This document shows, piece after piece, positions 33,138-44,900 of a stretch of DNA of 64,000 nt (its first letter is position 1; every line of letters starts with the position of its first letter). A program made the translations under genes and the position numbers. Location of the stretch: the NCBI GenBank assembly GCA_023055425.1, contig JALGPY010000006.1:91051935-91115934 (forward strand), given 5' to 3'. Below the pieces are notes generated by a model that worked only from the letters and a program-made list of their open reading frames with translations, did no database searches and was not told where the DNA came from. Source of the stretch: Linanthus parryae. Lineage: Eukaryota; Streptophyta; Magnoliopsida; Ericales; Polemoniaceae.

Positions 33138-33747
33138 TGTAGATAGTGCTTTCTAGACAGACAGATCTTAGCCACGTGGCGATCATCCATCATACCTAGT
33201 TGTGCTCCATATACACTGGATCACCACCCGCGCTGATCCACGTGGGGGCTGCGAGGCAGGGCCCTCGCATACCACCACACGGGACTTGTAGGGACTTAGC
33301 GGTTTGGAGGCTAGAGTAAGTCCTGTCGCACGCGAGCGACAACCAAGCCCGCGCGCGACCTTTATTAACTGCTTTGAGAGATTTATGGCACGAGCTCTAT
33401 AAACCCGGTCAACCTCATAACGATTCCGGTATACGCGGACGAAGTGCGGAACGGTCCCTATATATGCGGACGAACGTGCCGTTATGGTTAAGTTAATTAA
33501 GCCGCCATTAATGGGCGCATTAACCCACTACAAAGGTCATATTATCTGTTATATATAGGATCGTTAACCCTTCCTTACACAAGACGAATCACCTGAACTA
33601 CGCGGAAGCTCTGCCAAAATTATGTCTCTCTCTCACAGAGTTGCTATTGTCTTATTCTCTCCCCACACACAACTCTACTCTTCATGTGTTCTTATCCCCT
33701 GCTCTTGGTGTATATTGAGTCCTCCCTAAAGGATTCTCTCGTACACA
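33138..33747 (+). repeat. 5' LTR of the Tat-lineage element
   Basis: 610 bp, same length as the 3' LTR and a few percent different by eye. It contains GC-rich GTCGCACGCGAGCGAC and a GCGCGCGAC motif (33328-33362). The following TTTGGTGAACTCGACGTG is the presumed primer site. I could not assign its tRNA. Confidence 0.9.
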
Positions 33748-33787
33748 TTTGGTGAACTCGACGTGAATCTTACCACTGCAAGCAACC

Positions 33788-35574
33788 ATGTCTCACGAAG
33801 ACGACGTCAGCAATAGATCTCCCTCCACGGAAACAACCTCGGGAGAGGAGACCCGTCACACTTCTGCAGCCGCCAGCGGAACTCCGACTTTGGAGACTTT
33901 AAACGCCACTATCCAGAATCAGGCAAAGGCCCTCCAGGCTCAATCCGCACACATGGATTGGATAATGGCCATCCTAGGAATCCTCGCCCCGAATCTGACA
34001 TCGGGTACTGCTGTCTCTCAGGGAGGAGGAACCTCTACCACCCAGGGGACTGGAGTAGTACCTACACCACCTAACCCTAATTAGCAAACTCCACCAGCAA
34101 TGGTTCAATTACCCTCCGTCCAGAGGCAAACGGCCCAAATACCGTCCCTTACCACACACATTCCCCAACCACCAACCGTGGCACCCAATATCTCTTCACA
34201 GTACCCCTTTCCTCCTCCGCCGGCACCGCTAAGCAACATGGCTTACACCCCTAGCCCGACCGCAGCATATGTGTCCCCGCCAGCTACAACCCTTCCTCCT
34301 GCTGCTGGAGGGAGTGCACTGGAATGTATGACATCGCTGCAGCGGCGCATAGAGACCTTCCTGGTCAATCAACCTTTTGCAGACAATATCATTCCAAAGG
34401 TCGACAACGAGCCGCCTATCCCACGCGAGATCTATCTGATGCCCAACCCCGCAGGGTATAAGGCCCCTAAGTGGGACAAGTTTGAAGATGTCAACGGGAA
34501 TGCTCACGAGCATGTCATGCTTTTATCGATGTAATGGGACTGTATGGGGCTGATCCCAAGCTGCTGATGCGTGAGTTCCCAAAATCCCTGGGAAATGTGG
34601 CCTACAAATGGTATAGAACGCTGGAGGCTGGATCTGTCAAAACTTGGGACGACATGGTTCAGAGGTTCTACACGAAATTCTTCCATATGGAGGAGAAGGT
34701 CACGATGATTCATCTCTCTCGTATTTATCAGAAGCGCGATGAGGATGGTGTCACCTTCATCAAGAATTTCAGAGCCAAATCATTGGAGTGCAGAGATGAA
34801 GTGCTTGAGGGCAGGCTCGTGTAGATATGCCTGCAAGGCATGCGAGATGAGTACAAAGGTATGCTAATCAAACTGCAAACTCCTACCTTTTCGAAGTTGA
34901 TTGAATGCACCAAGAACATAGAGCCTATAGTGGAAAGACAAAAGAATAAGCATGCCCATGAACGACCCTCGGGAGGAACCACTTTCAAGATTGGAAAGTT
35001 TAATTATAAGAGGGGGCGCGAAGGTGAGGTCAATACAGTTTCACCACACAAGCAGCCCAGGGTTACAACTTCAGATGCGTCGCCTCTACCATGATCGATA
35101 GAGGAAGTGATTGACCTATGCAAACAGTGGCGCAAAGACGGAGTTCTGCCTCCGCTTGAAAGGATACCTTCTAAGGAAATTATGAGGGACCCGAAGTGGT
35201 CCGAATTCCACGGAAAAATTATGAACCCCACAGCTGACTGCAAGAAAATCAGGCACATGGTGAGCCGAAAAATGAAGGAAGGCGTGTTGATTGTCAGCGA
35301 CCAGAGACAGGACATGCGAAACAATCTGCTGCCGGCTCATGCGGAGCAAGAGCCGAAAGGCAAAGAGGTAGCAATGATTGCGATTATGGATCTTGAAGAG
35401 ATTGCGGAAGACGATCTGCCTATCATTGCTGAAATTCACAACGATGAGGACTACAACATAGACACGGAGCATGAGCGTGCTGACCGAATGAAGGGGTCGC
35501 ACGGGTTCAGCAAGTTCTTCGGCGAGATGAACTTTTTGGAGAAATGCCGGAAGGAGATGACAAAGGCGATCTAA
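33788..35574 (+). pseudogene. Tat-element gag, interrupted
   Basis: The frame starts ATGTCTCACGAAG 41 bp after the LTR. It has a TAG at 34082-34084, continues in the same frame to 34534, then shifts. Frame pieces 34534-34824, 34840-35094 and 35107-35574 follow in one frame, separated by stops. The first part is Pro/Thr/Gln-rich. The capsid core is in 34534-34824 (VAYKWYRTLEAGSVKTWDDM, FYTKFF), the retrotransposon gag domain. The C-terminal part is acidic and charged. No zinc knuckle was seen. Confidence 0.8.
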
Positions 35575-36389
35575 GGGTAGTAGAAGACTTCGAGGAAGAA
35601 ATCGTGGTCTCAAATGGAAAAGTTGTTAGGGCGTCTCGCTCTACAGAAAAGATTATGACTTTCTCCGCGGGTGACAAGAAGACGGACTCGAGCCACCAGA
35701 AGCACTTATACGTAACGCCAGTGATCAATGACGTCGAATTCAAAAGGGAATTTGTTGATGGAGGAGCAGCCGTCAACGTGGTCTCGCCCAACAATCTAAA
35801 GTTAGCAGGAATCCCGGAGAAGAAGATTGTCAGACGCCCATCCCCACTGATGGGATTCGGGAGTGATTCCAGGATGACGATAGGATGGATTCGCCTAGGC
35901 ATCCAGATAGGAAAAATCAAGTGTTCAGCTAAATTCTACGTCATTGATGCGAATACTACGTATCACATGATCATAGGGCGAGATTGGATTCATCGCTTCG
36001 ACGCAGTTCCCTCAACAACTCACCAGGTGATGAAGGCCATCTGGAATGACAGAGTAGTGGAGATACCGGCTTCGGTAAATCCTTTCAATCTAAATGAGGC
36101 GCATCTCACTGAAGCGTTATGGTTTACTGAAATGGCAGACGAGCAAACGCCATGGCCATTTAACCCGATTCCTCTGCCTCGGTGGGAGGACATCAAGGAT
36201 CAGTCACCAGCAAGAGTAATGGTGACGAGGGAGGATGCCAACGAAAAAGTGTCCGCACGCGAAGAGGCACCGCAGGCCGCCTACCAAAGGAAGAACGTGT
36301 ATACTTTGAAAAGGGTGGTAAAACATGATCTTGCGGGTAAAGACATAGAAAGCTTCTACTCCAACGGAAAGATATGCTACGACATGTGA
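35544..36389 (+). pseudogene. Tat-element aspartic protease region
   Basis: A 281-codon frame overlapping the gag end by about 30 bp in another frame. The protease motif is FVDGGAAVNVVS, where the usual D-T/S-G triad reads D-G-G, and the flap-like region YHMIIGRDWIH follows about 90 residues later. A long acidic linker leads toward RT. The substitution in the triad may reduce activity, although DGG occurs in other plant Tat elements as far as I recall. Confidence 0.75.
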
Positions 36390-36563
36390 AGGTGTGCGGG
36401 GGTACCCCCGTCCGAGCATGGGGATATCCCCGGGCAAATCAATCGGATTGAACACGTCCCGGAGGCAGACAAGCCAACACCATAGGTTTTGGAGGATAAA
36501 CTGAAAGAAGCACCTGAGTGCATGGAGGACAAGCCAAAACCCCAGAAATAGGAACTGAAAGAA

Positions 36564-37520
36564 GTGTTCCTGAGCCCAGGCGAAGAAAAGAGAAGGCCTG
36601 TTTTTCTGAGCGCAGACCTCACAAGAGATGAGGAAGCAAGGTTGCTACAACTGCTGACCGAGTATAAAGACGTGTTTGCCTGGGAGTATGATGAGATGCC
36701 CGGTTTGGACACAAGCGTGACCATGCACAGACTAGATGTTATCCCGGGATCTAAACCGGTAAAGCAAAGTGGGAGAAGCTTCAGGCCAGAGATAAATGTG
36801 AAAATTAAGCAAGAAATCGTCAAGCTATTGACTGCAAGGTTTATCGAGCCAAATCATCATCCCACCTGGTTGGCTAACATCGTGCCTGTGGTAAGGAATA
36901 ATGGGCAACTTCGTATCTGCATAGACTTCAGATACCTTAACCGCTTTTGCCCCAAGGACGACTTCCCGCTGCCTAACATCGATCTGCTCATCGATTCCAC
37001 TGCGGGGCACCGGATGTTCAGCTTCATGGATGGCTTCACTGGATATTACCAGATAAAAATGGACCCTGAATATGCACAAAAAACCGCGTTCATTACGCTG
37101 GTGGGGGTCTTTAACTACACGGTTATGCCTTTTGGGATCAAGAACGCGGGCGCGACTTATCAGCGAGCAATGATGGCTCTATTTCATGACATGATGCACC
37201 ACGAGGTGGAGTTCTATGTTGACGATCTGGTTTTCAAGTCTAAAGAGGAAGCGGACCATTTGGGGGACCTGCGGAAAGTATTTGAAAGATGCAGGAGTTT
37301 TCAGTTGAAGATGAACCCCATGAAATGTGCGTTTGGAGTGACCTCGGGAAAGTTTTTGGGATGTGTAATACATCTCCAAGGAATCGAGCCTGATCCCGCG
37401 AAAGTATCGGCTATCACTAGCATGACGGCACCACATAATCAAATCACTCTGAAGACGTTCCTTGGGAAATTATCTTACCTGCGGAGATTCATTCCAGCGA
37501 TCGGAGAAATAACATTTTGA
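36564..37520 (+). pseudogene. Tat-element reverse transcriptase
   Basis: A 318-codon frame with complete gypsy RT motifs: VPVVRNNGQLRICIDFRYLN, PLPNIDLLID, FMDGFTGYYQIKM, TVMPFGIKNAGATYQR, and the active-site FYVDDLVFKS. The thumb region FLGKLSYLRRFIPAI follows, after which a stop at about 37518 cuts the frame before RNase H. All catalytic Asp residues are kept. This is the best preserved sense gene of the element. Confidence 0.85.
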
Positions 37521-38095
37521 TTCGGCGATCTCCTAAAGAAGAATGTTGTATATAATTGGACAGAGGAACATGAGGCCGCATTTGGGAAGCTGAAGGACCT
37601 GCTGGCATCGCCAAGGGTAATGATTGCCCCACAGCTTGGATCGCCGCTTTTGTTGTATCTGACGTCGACGAAGAAATCTATAGGGGCGCTTTTGGCTCAA
37701 GAATATGAAGGGCAAGAAAGGCCGATTTATTACATTTCTCGCATAGTACAACCAGCCGAATCAAGGTACACAGATATCGAACGCCGTTGTCTTGCCTTGT
37801 TCTTTGTGATAGAAAAGTTAAAACACTACTTCGCCTCGCACAAAGTTGTGGTGGTTACAAAGAGCGATCCAATACGGTATCTCTTGACTCACACTTCTCT
37901 CTGAGGAAGGTTGGCAAAGTGGTATATTACCATTTCACGATATGACATCACGTGTGTTCGACCACGAGCAATCAAATCGCAAGCAGTGGCGGATCTTCTG
38001 GCACAGTTTCCTGATAATAGCTATGAGCCCATGATCGAGGAGCAACTGGAAGGACCTGAGATCTATGCAGTCGAGTCACAAATTGAACGCTTCAT
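37521..38095 (+). pseudogene. Tat-element first RNase H (gypsy type) and connection
   Basis: Frame pieces 37620-37904 and 37911-38144. The first carries the gypsy RNase H with LLLYLTSTKKSIGALLAQE and the ESRYTDIERRCLALFFVI stretch, where the usual catalytic Asp of the first strand (DASxxA) is replaced by ST. The second carries the KWYITISRYDI and QAVADLLAQF segment. In Tat elements this copy is often degenerate because a second RNase H follows. Confidence 0.75.
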
Positions 38096-38701
38096 TTTGA
38101 TGGATCATCAACAAGGAAAGGTGGAGGAATTGGAATTGGTTTGACTAAACCAGATGGGGAAGTCATCCAAATGTCCACGAAACTATATTTCCCAGTAACC
38201 AATAATGAAGCGGAGTATGAGGCTCTCATCGCAGGACTTCGTGCGGCCAGGGCACTGGAAGTAATCAATTTAACGGTTATGGGAGATTCTAAGTTAATTT
38301 TCAAACAAGCCTCAGGCGAGTACGGGTTGAAGGAGGTAAATCTGTTACCCTATCGGACTTTGGTGCAAAAGTTGGTACAACAATTTGGCGATGTAAAGTA
38401 CGAGCACACGCCTAGAGCTGATAATCGGCATGCTGATGCTTTAGCTACTCTGGGATCTAAAGTTAGTGCAGACAAATGCCCTGCGAGGATCTCAATTGAA
38501 GTCCGAACGTCACCGGCATTGATGGAGGACGCATGCGAGGATGAGTCCATGGATGAGGAAGACTGGAGAAAACCAATACTGCGTGCACTTTCCGAGGGAA
38601 CAAGCAAAGAAAACTGGGCATCCACAAAGAGGTACTGCATATATGATAACGCCCTTTACTACAAAGGCCCAGGAGGAATACTCGTGCGATGCGTCTCGTA
38701 G
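38096..38701 (+). pseudogene. Tat-element second RNase H, archaeal type
   Basis: Starts at FDGSSTRKGGGIGIGLTKP (from 38096, continuing in the frame that gives 38141-38701). Catalytic residues are present: Asp in FDGSS, Glu in NNEAEYEALIAGL, Asp in VMGDSKLI, and a late His/Asp region NRHADALATL. This is the aRNH domain known to have been gained by the Tat lineage in addition to the ancestral RNase H. The frame stays open for about 200 codons before integrase. Confidence 0.85.
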
Positions 38702-40188
38702 AAGGAAGGACAAACGTTATTGGAAAAGATTCACCAGCACACCTGCGGAGAAAGTGAGGTGTCTATTTATCGAAAGGCCCAAAGATACGGGATTCATTGG
38801 CCAGACATGTCCATAGCTGCTGCGATAATTCAAGGAAGGTGTGAAAGTTGTACATTAATCAAGGATTCTTTAGAAGTTGCCCTGTTTGACGATGATATAG
38901 ATTGGAGAAAGCCGCTCTTTGATTTTCTCACAGAAGGAATCGAGCCCGAGCAAAGAAAGGAAGCCGAGAAACTTAAAAGAAAGGCGGCTCGATATGTGGT
39001 GCAGGAAAACATACTCTGGCGGAGGGGTCATGAGGGTAATCTACTCCGATGCCTAGATAGCCAAGAAGCGCAAGAGGTAATGGATTTATCTCACCAAGTA
39101 GAGCATCAGGGGGGTGCAAAACTATGCAGACAGCTCCTCACAGTTGGTTATTTTTGGCCCACAATGGAGGCAGATTGTCGTACCAAAGTAAAGAGATGTC
39201 AGGAATGCCAATTTAAGGGCAACCTCGTGCATGCTCCCGCTGTAGATCTACACTCGTTAGGAACGCCATGGCCATTCCACACTTGGGCTCTAGATTTTGT
39301 TGGCCCCATTCGACCGGCCTCACATGGGAACCAGTTTATCATAACCGCGACCGAGTTGTTTACTAAGTGGGTGGAGGAAATACCGCTCAATACAGCCAAT
39401 GCGCTCGCAGTGGTCAATTTAATTCAAGAAAACATCATATATACAGGTTTGGAATTCCGAACACAATCCTTTCGGATAATGGCACCCCCTTTGTAAATCG
39501 TCAGGTGGCCGCGAAACTAGCGGAGTACAACATAAGACAGGTCTGTTCCACTCCTTATTATCCAAAAGGGAATGGTCAAGCAGAAGCAACCAACAAGACA
39601 CTGTTAAGAATTTTGAGTAAGATGGTCGCAGATGATCACAAAAAGTGGGCCAATTCTTTGAATATAGCATTATGGGCATATCGAACTTCGCCAAGGACTC
39701 CCACGAGAGTCTCCCCGTTCCTTCTATGTTATGGGGCGGAATTCGTTGTACCGGCGGAAGTAAAAGTTAACTCTGCGAGATTAGCCTTTCATGCATTTTA
39801 TGACAATCAACGTGATCATGACTTGATTCTGTTAGAAGAGAAGCGCGAACAGGCTAAGCGAGCCAACAAAAGGTACAAAGAGAGGATTGCTCGTGCGTAC
39901 AATAAAACAGTTCAACACCGAGACTTGGCGGTTGGGGACTTGGTCTTACGAGCTTCAGATCATTGCATGCGGGAAGCGGCCCATCCAAAGTTCGCAGCTA
40001 ACTGGGAAGGACCGTTCGAGATTAAAGAAGTTTTTGACAGCGGTTACTGCACCATACAGAGGCTTCATGGGACTGCCACAACCTCAAGTCCGATCAATAT
40101 GCGTTGGATCAAAAAGTACTATCCCGAGTCTCTCTCTCTCTTTATACATACATGTTGGATTCAAATGACTGTTGGATTGTATGTCTAG
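38702..40188 (+). pseudogene. Tat-element integrase
   Basis: Two overlapping frames, 38720-39496 and 39367-40188, with one frameshift near 39450. Motifs in order: the zinc-binding HHCC (SHQVEHQGG and CQECQ), the core with WALDFVGPI (first Asp), TILSDNGTPF (second Asp) and NGQAEATNKT (Glu), then a C-terminal part with NWEGPFEIKEV and MRWIKKYYP typical of Tat integrases. It would insert the cDNA. Confidence 0.85.
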
Positions 40189-41953
40189 TCCTTCAATGAG
40201 CTCATGTGTTGTTTCCTCCCATATGAGGAGCTTATAGTCATGACTCTCCCATATGAGGGTGTTTTTAATAAAAAAATTCTCCTATATGAGAAGAACTTTA
40301 TTATCTTAGGTGTCTCTCATCATTTTATTTGCTTCTTTGTTTGCTTACAACAAAAGCCTATCTGTCTAGATAGCAGCCATAATATACGATCCTATGCAAT
40401 CCAAAGCCTATCTACCGAGATAGCAGCAATGTTTAAGTACGATCTTAAGTGATCTAAAAGCCTATCTGCCTAGATAGCAGCAATAATAACAACGCCTTTG
40501 TGCGATCCAAAGCCTATATGCCGAGATAGCAACAATGTTTAAATAAGATCTTAAGTGATCCAAAAGTCTATCTGCTTAGATAGAAGCAAAAGTAACAACG
40601 CCTTTGTGCCAGCAAGCCTATCTGCTAAGATAGCAACAATATTGAATCATGATCTTAACTGATCTGTAAGCCTATCTGCTTAGATAGTAAACCATAGCGG
40701 CAACTCCTCGTGCGAGGCAAAACTTATCAGCTTGAGATAAAGAATTATTCAGGCAACATCCGAATGCAAAATGCGAAAGGGAACATAACTTGTTTCGTCG
40801 TATAGCGAACACGCATGCGATATTACAATTTGTTGTATCAAACAAGAACAGCAAATACCAAAGCATATTTCATTAAAAGTCAAAATGACTTACAATTTAT
40901 CTATCTAGATAGCATCTTACAAGCGAAAGCTCATACTAGGCAAATTTCCTACTATGAAATGAACGCCCTACAGGCCCTAACAAAAGTTATGTGACGCTAT
41001 CGTCAAGGTCCTAGATCAGAACAGGGCTCTTGATTGATCTTTTTCCCAAGAGACATGCCAGATGAACCTCATGTCCTGGCGAATGCAGACGTGAAGAACA
41101 AGTGGAAAACAGCTCCTGGGGCAGGAAGCTTATTGTTCAGAGAGACGAGCGCCATGGCTCGTCACACCTTGTTCAAAACAATGGTGGCAAATAGTTCTCC
41201 TCCAGGAAAGCTAGAAGAGAAACACACCATTCATTACGATTCGGTAAAAAGTTCAGTACGGGACTATGCCTCGCCGGAAGGCAGTCGGAGATACGACCTG
41301 CAAAAATAATAGACGAAGAAGAATCTTCGCAAAAGCATGAAGTGTTATGTAAATCTTCTTCAAAAAGATCATGAAGATCGGTAAGCTTTATAAAGAAGAT
41401 CTTGGGAGCTATTTCTATGGCACAAGGCACAAACTCAGGTTTCACAACCTGAAATTGGCATGAATCAACAAAGGACAAGCATCGATGCCAAGAGTCGTAA
41501 GGACTCATGGTAAGCCACATTATGGGATGAAGAAACCAAATAGCAAGGGGCAAGGCTTATATAGACTCCATGAGGGACTCTTCAGTTCCCTGGCTGAGTC
41601 AGCAAGGCTTTGTAAACGGGTAAGAATTAATTACTTGCGTCTCAAAAAGGGGTAAAAAATCAATTACCCTACTAAAGGCTATGACGATTCAGCGACACAC
41701 CCTAATTAATGACGGAAATTCATAAAAAGGATGTGGCTCCCAAGGAAATCGTGCTTATCTAATCAATTACTAGCGCGAAAAATCAAGGTAATTACGTCAA
41801 CATATGCCGTCATAATTGATATGCATCAAGATCCAAGTGCAAACTCCACAGAAGGGCAAAATGGGAGAAGATCCAAATGTTTTAAATAAAAAAAGGGGGA
41901 GAAGCACTAGCATTACAATGATATTTTTGTTTCTAAAACAAATATTTTTGTTT
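40189..41953. other. Tat-element region between integrase and antisense gene
   Basis: Contains the hairpin array at 40358-40687, further isolated CTATCTAGATAG-like sequences (about 40899-40914) and AT-rich DNA. The ATGAGGAG/CATATGAG phrase repeats near 40210-40290. The minus-strand frame 41173-41553 is short and of unknown meaning. Confidence 0.5.
40358..40687. repeat. Seven CTATCT-N4-AGATAG hairpins at 50-54 bp spacing
   Basis: Starts at 40358, 40408, 40462, 40514, 40568, 40618 and 40672. Spacings alternate about 50 and 54 bp, so the true unit is about 104 bp with two hairpins. Linkers share words such as AACAACGCCTTTGTG and GATCTTAA-TGATC. Confidence 0.9.
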
Positions 41954-44900
41954 CTAAAACAAATCCTTGATTAAAGGATCTTCTGGAGAGAACAAGAGCG
42001 ACGCCTCTCTTGCTTGGTCCACTTCTTGTTTCAACTGTTCGTACTTGGCATTCATCGCATGAAAGAGGTTGACATCTTCTTCAGCCTTCTGCCTTTGTTC
42101 CTCTAACTTCCGTCTTTCAGATGCGAGATTGTGGTAGCCACGTTTCAAACTCACAGATGCGAGAATCTGGGTGATCCTGTTGAGAAGATACCCGAAGCCT
42201 AGCTTGCCTTGAACTTTAGCCTGAAGCCCCTTCCATGTGATAAAAAGCAATCGTGCACTATTAGGAGAAATGGTCGCAGGGGTGGCCATAGACAGTTGCT
42301 CCATAATCCTGATGGCTTCGGTCAAGAAAAGCCTTCTATCATAAGGCTCTAGCTTAAGAGATTACGCAAACGACCATGGGTATGAAAGGCATATCCTTAT
42401 CAGCCAATCCACGTCAGGTTGCTTCATTCCTGACGAAAATGATTCAAGTTCAGAGCATGAAAGCTTTTAAACAAAGGCGTAGAATGCGAAAAATGGTAAC
42501 ATACCAGTCCCTTCAAGGATTTCACGCAAAGAGGGAATGCGCATTGCTGGAAAAGCTGAAGCATGCCCTTGTTGCATCGCTCGTCTGTCAGCCGTGAGTT
42601 CAAGCTCATCATAGTTGGTAGGGATAGTATAAGTTGCAACAGGTGCGACGGCAGCTCCAACTTGCGAACTCCAAAAACTCCATGCTGGGGGAACTTGTAA
42701 AAGCTATACCTATGTAGAAGGAACGGCAACAGTAGTGGCTGCTGCTTGACTAGGAACTTCTTCAGCTGCGAGAGGTCCTTGGGGCTCGGGAGCATGTATT
42801 TGAACATCAACATTTTCATGTGATGCTATGTATTCCATGACATGTTCATTTCCATGAAATTCAGCTCCAGCATCCTCCATCTCCATTTCCTCAACTTCAG
42901 CATCAACATCTTCTTTTCTTAACACGGTGTCAGCCTCGACATCGTCAGCTACCTCGATGATGTCCTCTAGAGGTTCTCCTGCATACTCAGTAGCTGTGAT
43001 AGGCTTCTCAACATGAGGGCTTCGCTTTGGAGCATAAGATGCAGGGAGCTGACTCCTTTGTTCCGGCATATCCCCATCAAGCTAGTCAACACCTGCCTCG
43101 CCGATCACCTCTCTATCAATTGTTACATTGTCAGCAGAACCCTGGGCACTGGCAGCACCACCTCTGATACAAGACAGGAAAATATTGAGGTAACTTGCAT
43201 TACACATGGTGTTCTGTTATTTTGATAGATCAAAAGCGCGCACCTCCACACTTAGGTGGGATTGCATCACCTTCATCATATGTTAAAGATGCGACACCAT
43301 ATCCTACTAGAGTATCCTCATTAAGCACATCTTTAAGGTGAGCGTGACCTGGGGGTGCGAAGAAACTCGTTACAATAATGATTGGGCTACTAAGCCTGGT
43401 TTACAAACGTTGTTTGAATGATTACCTGAGGGTTCACCACACTTGCCTACTAGCCATCTGCGAATATCGTCTTTTGATAAGCCATGCTTTAACGCACGGA
43501 TAATTAATTCTTAAAAAGTCACAGCAAGGTTAAAAATCTCACCTTCTTTGCCGCCTGCGATCTCCTCAAAGTCCTATTGAGCTTGTTCCAAAGCAGTTGC
43601 ATCAACGTTATCAACATGCTGTTCTTCGAAACTTTTCCTTTTTATGAGCTCGATCTCATCTTCCTCGAGCTTCCTCCTCCTCTCTTCTGCTTCAGCAGCC
43701 ATTCTTTCAGACTCAGCAAGGATATCTTCGTCTACGGTCTCGCTCGAAATGCCAGAGCGAGAACCCTTAGTCTTTTTCTTCTCCTTGGCCAGGAGGCCGC
43801 TGATGGATTCTGTGTCATCGCCTGCGAAAGTAAAAACTAGTTAGCAACTATTGCAAGAGCTAAAGTATGAAGAAGACAAGTTCGCTTGAGATACCTTCCG
43901 ATTCTTCATCATCCCTTTCTCCTCTTTCTTCTTCATCATCTCTTTCTCTCACTTCTCTTTCCTCGTCCTCTTCTTCCTGACCAAAAGGAACGAAATTCTC
44001 AACTGCGACCTATTTCTGCACTTTTCTTGGCATGCGACCTTTGCCTTTAGAGGCAAGAGACTTCGCAGGAGACGGAGTTGGAGCACTTCTAGGAGAGGAG
44101 GGGATCACAATGCCCTTTTGCTTTTGCTTCTTGGCTTTTGGGACAACCTCTGCATCCACCTTGGGAGTATTGTCTATCAGCGAGCAAGCAAACGAATCCA
44201 TTTCCTCGCGTATCCGAGCCTCTACTTGGGGAGCCAGTCCCATTGTCACAGGAATTTCCTCGCTCTTCCTTTTTTCGGCAACAATAGAGTTGATCAGCGA
44301 TTTGGAGCGTTCTCCAGATGCGAATCTCCTCAGATAACACTAAAACAGAAAATACGGTGTAAGTTTCAACGCACCAAGAGAAGGAAGTTTAGCACGCATA
44401 AAGGAAATTGTTTACCATGGAAAAATCTTCGCTGTACTTGATAACATGCGAAGCTCCCTCCCTAACAGTGGTCATCTTCTCCCTAAGAATGGTGGATGGG
44501 CACAAATGATTGTCAAGATCAAGTAAGAGGTAAAAGCCATACTGGGAATCATCCAAGCTGCAATTAGGACGGAACGGAAAGGCATTCCTTTTGATTACAG
44601 GAGATTTTCTGGATGAGGAGTCGAGTGCGTCTCGAACCTGGCTTGCTGAGCAGTCCAGTAAGAAATCCAATTCCTGGAGGGGCGACCTTCACGGCTGCCT
44701 GAAGGTTGGATGAAAGGCAAGTTGCTCAGAAAGATCGTTTGGCACTCGCCTGTCAGCAGCTTGTAGCAGTTTCTTGCGATTGACTTGGGCCAAATGGAAG
44801 GCGCCACTGCATCAAAACCAAACTGGGGAGAGACGCGAGTTGGGTCAACGTCGACTGTGATCTTTTCATATCTGGGAGTAAGTTCAGGGACATACTCAGC

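Noticed and set aside
40358..40687. CRISPR-like array
   Set aside because: Repeats are short hairpins with related linkers rather than unique spacers, and this is plant nuclear DNA inside a gypsy element.
43577..44441. Plus-strand frames overlapping the Tat 3' region
   Set aside because: They are antisense shadows of the minus-strand multi-exon gene, whose splice sites and Glu/Lys-rich coiled coils make better sense.
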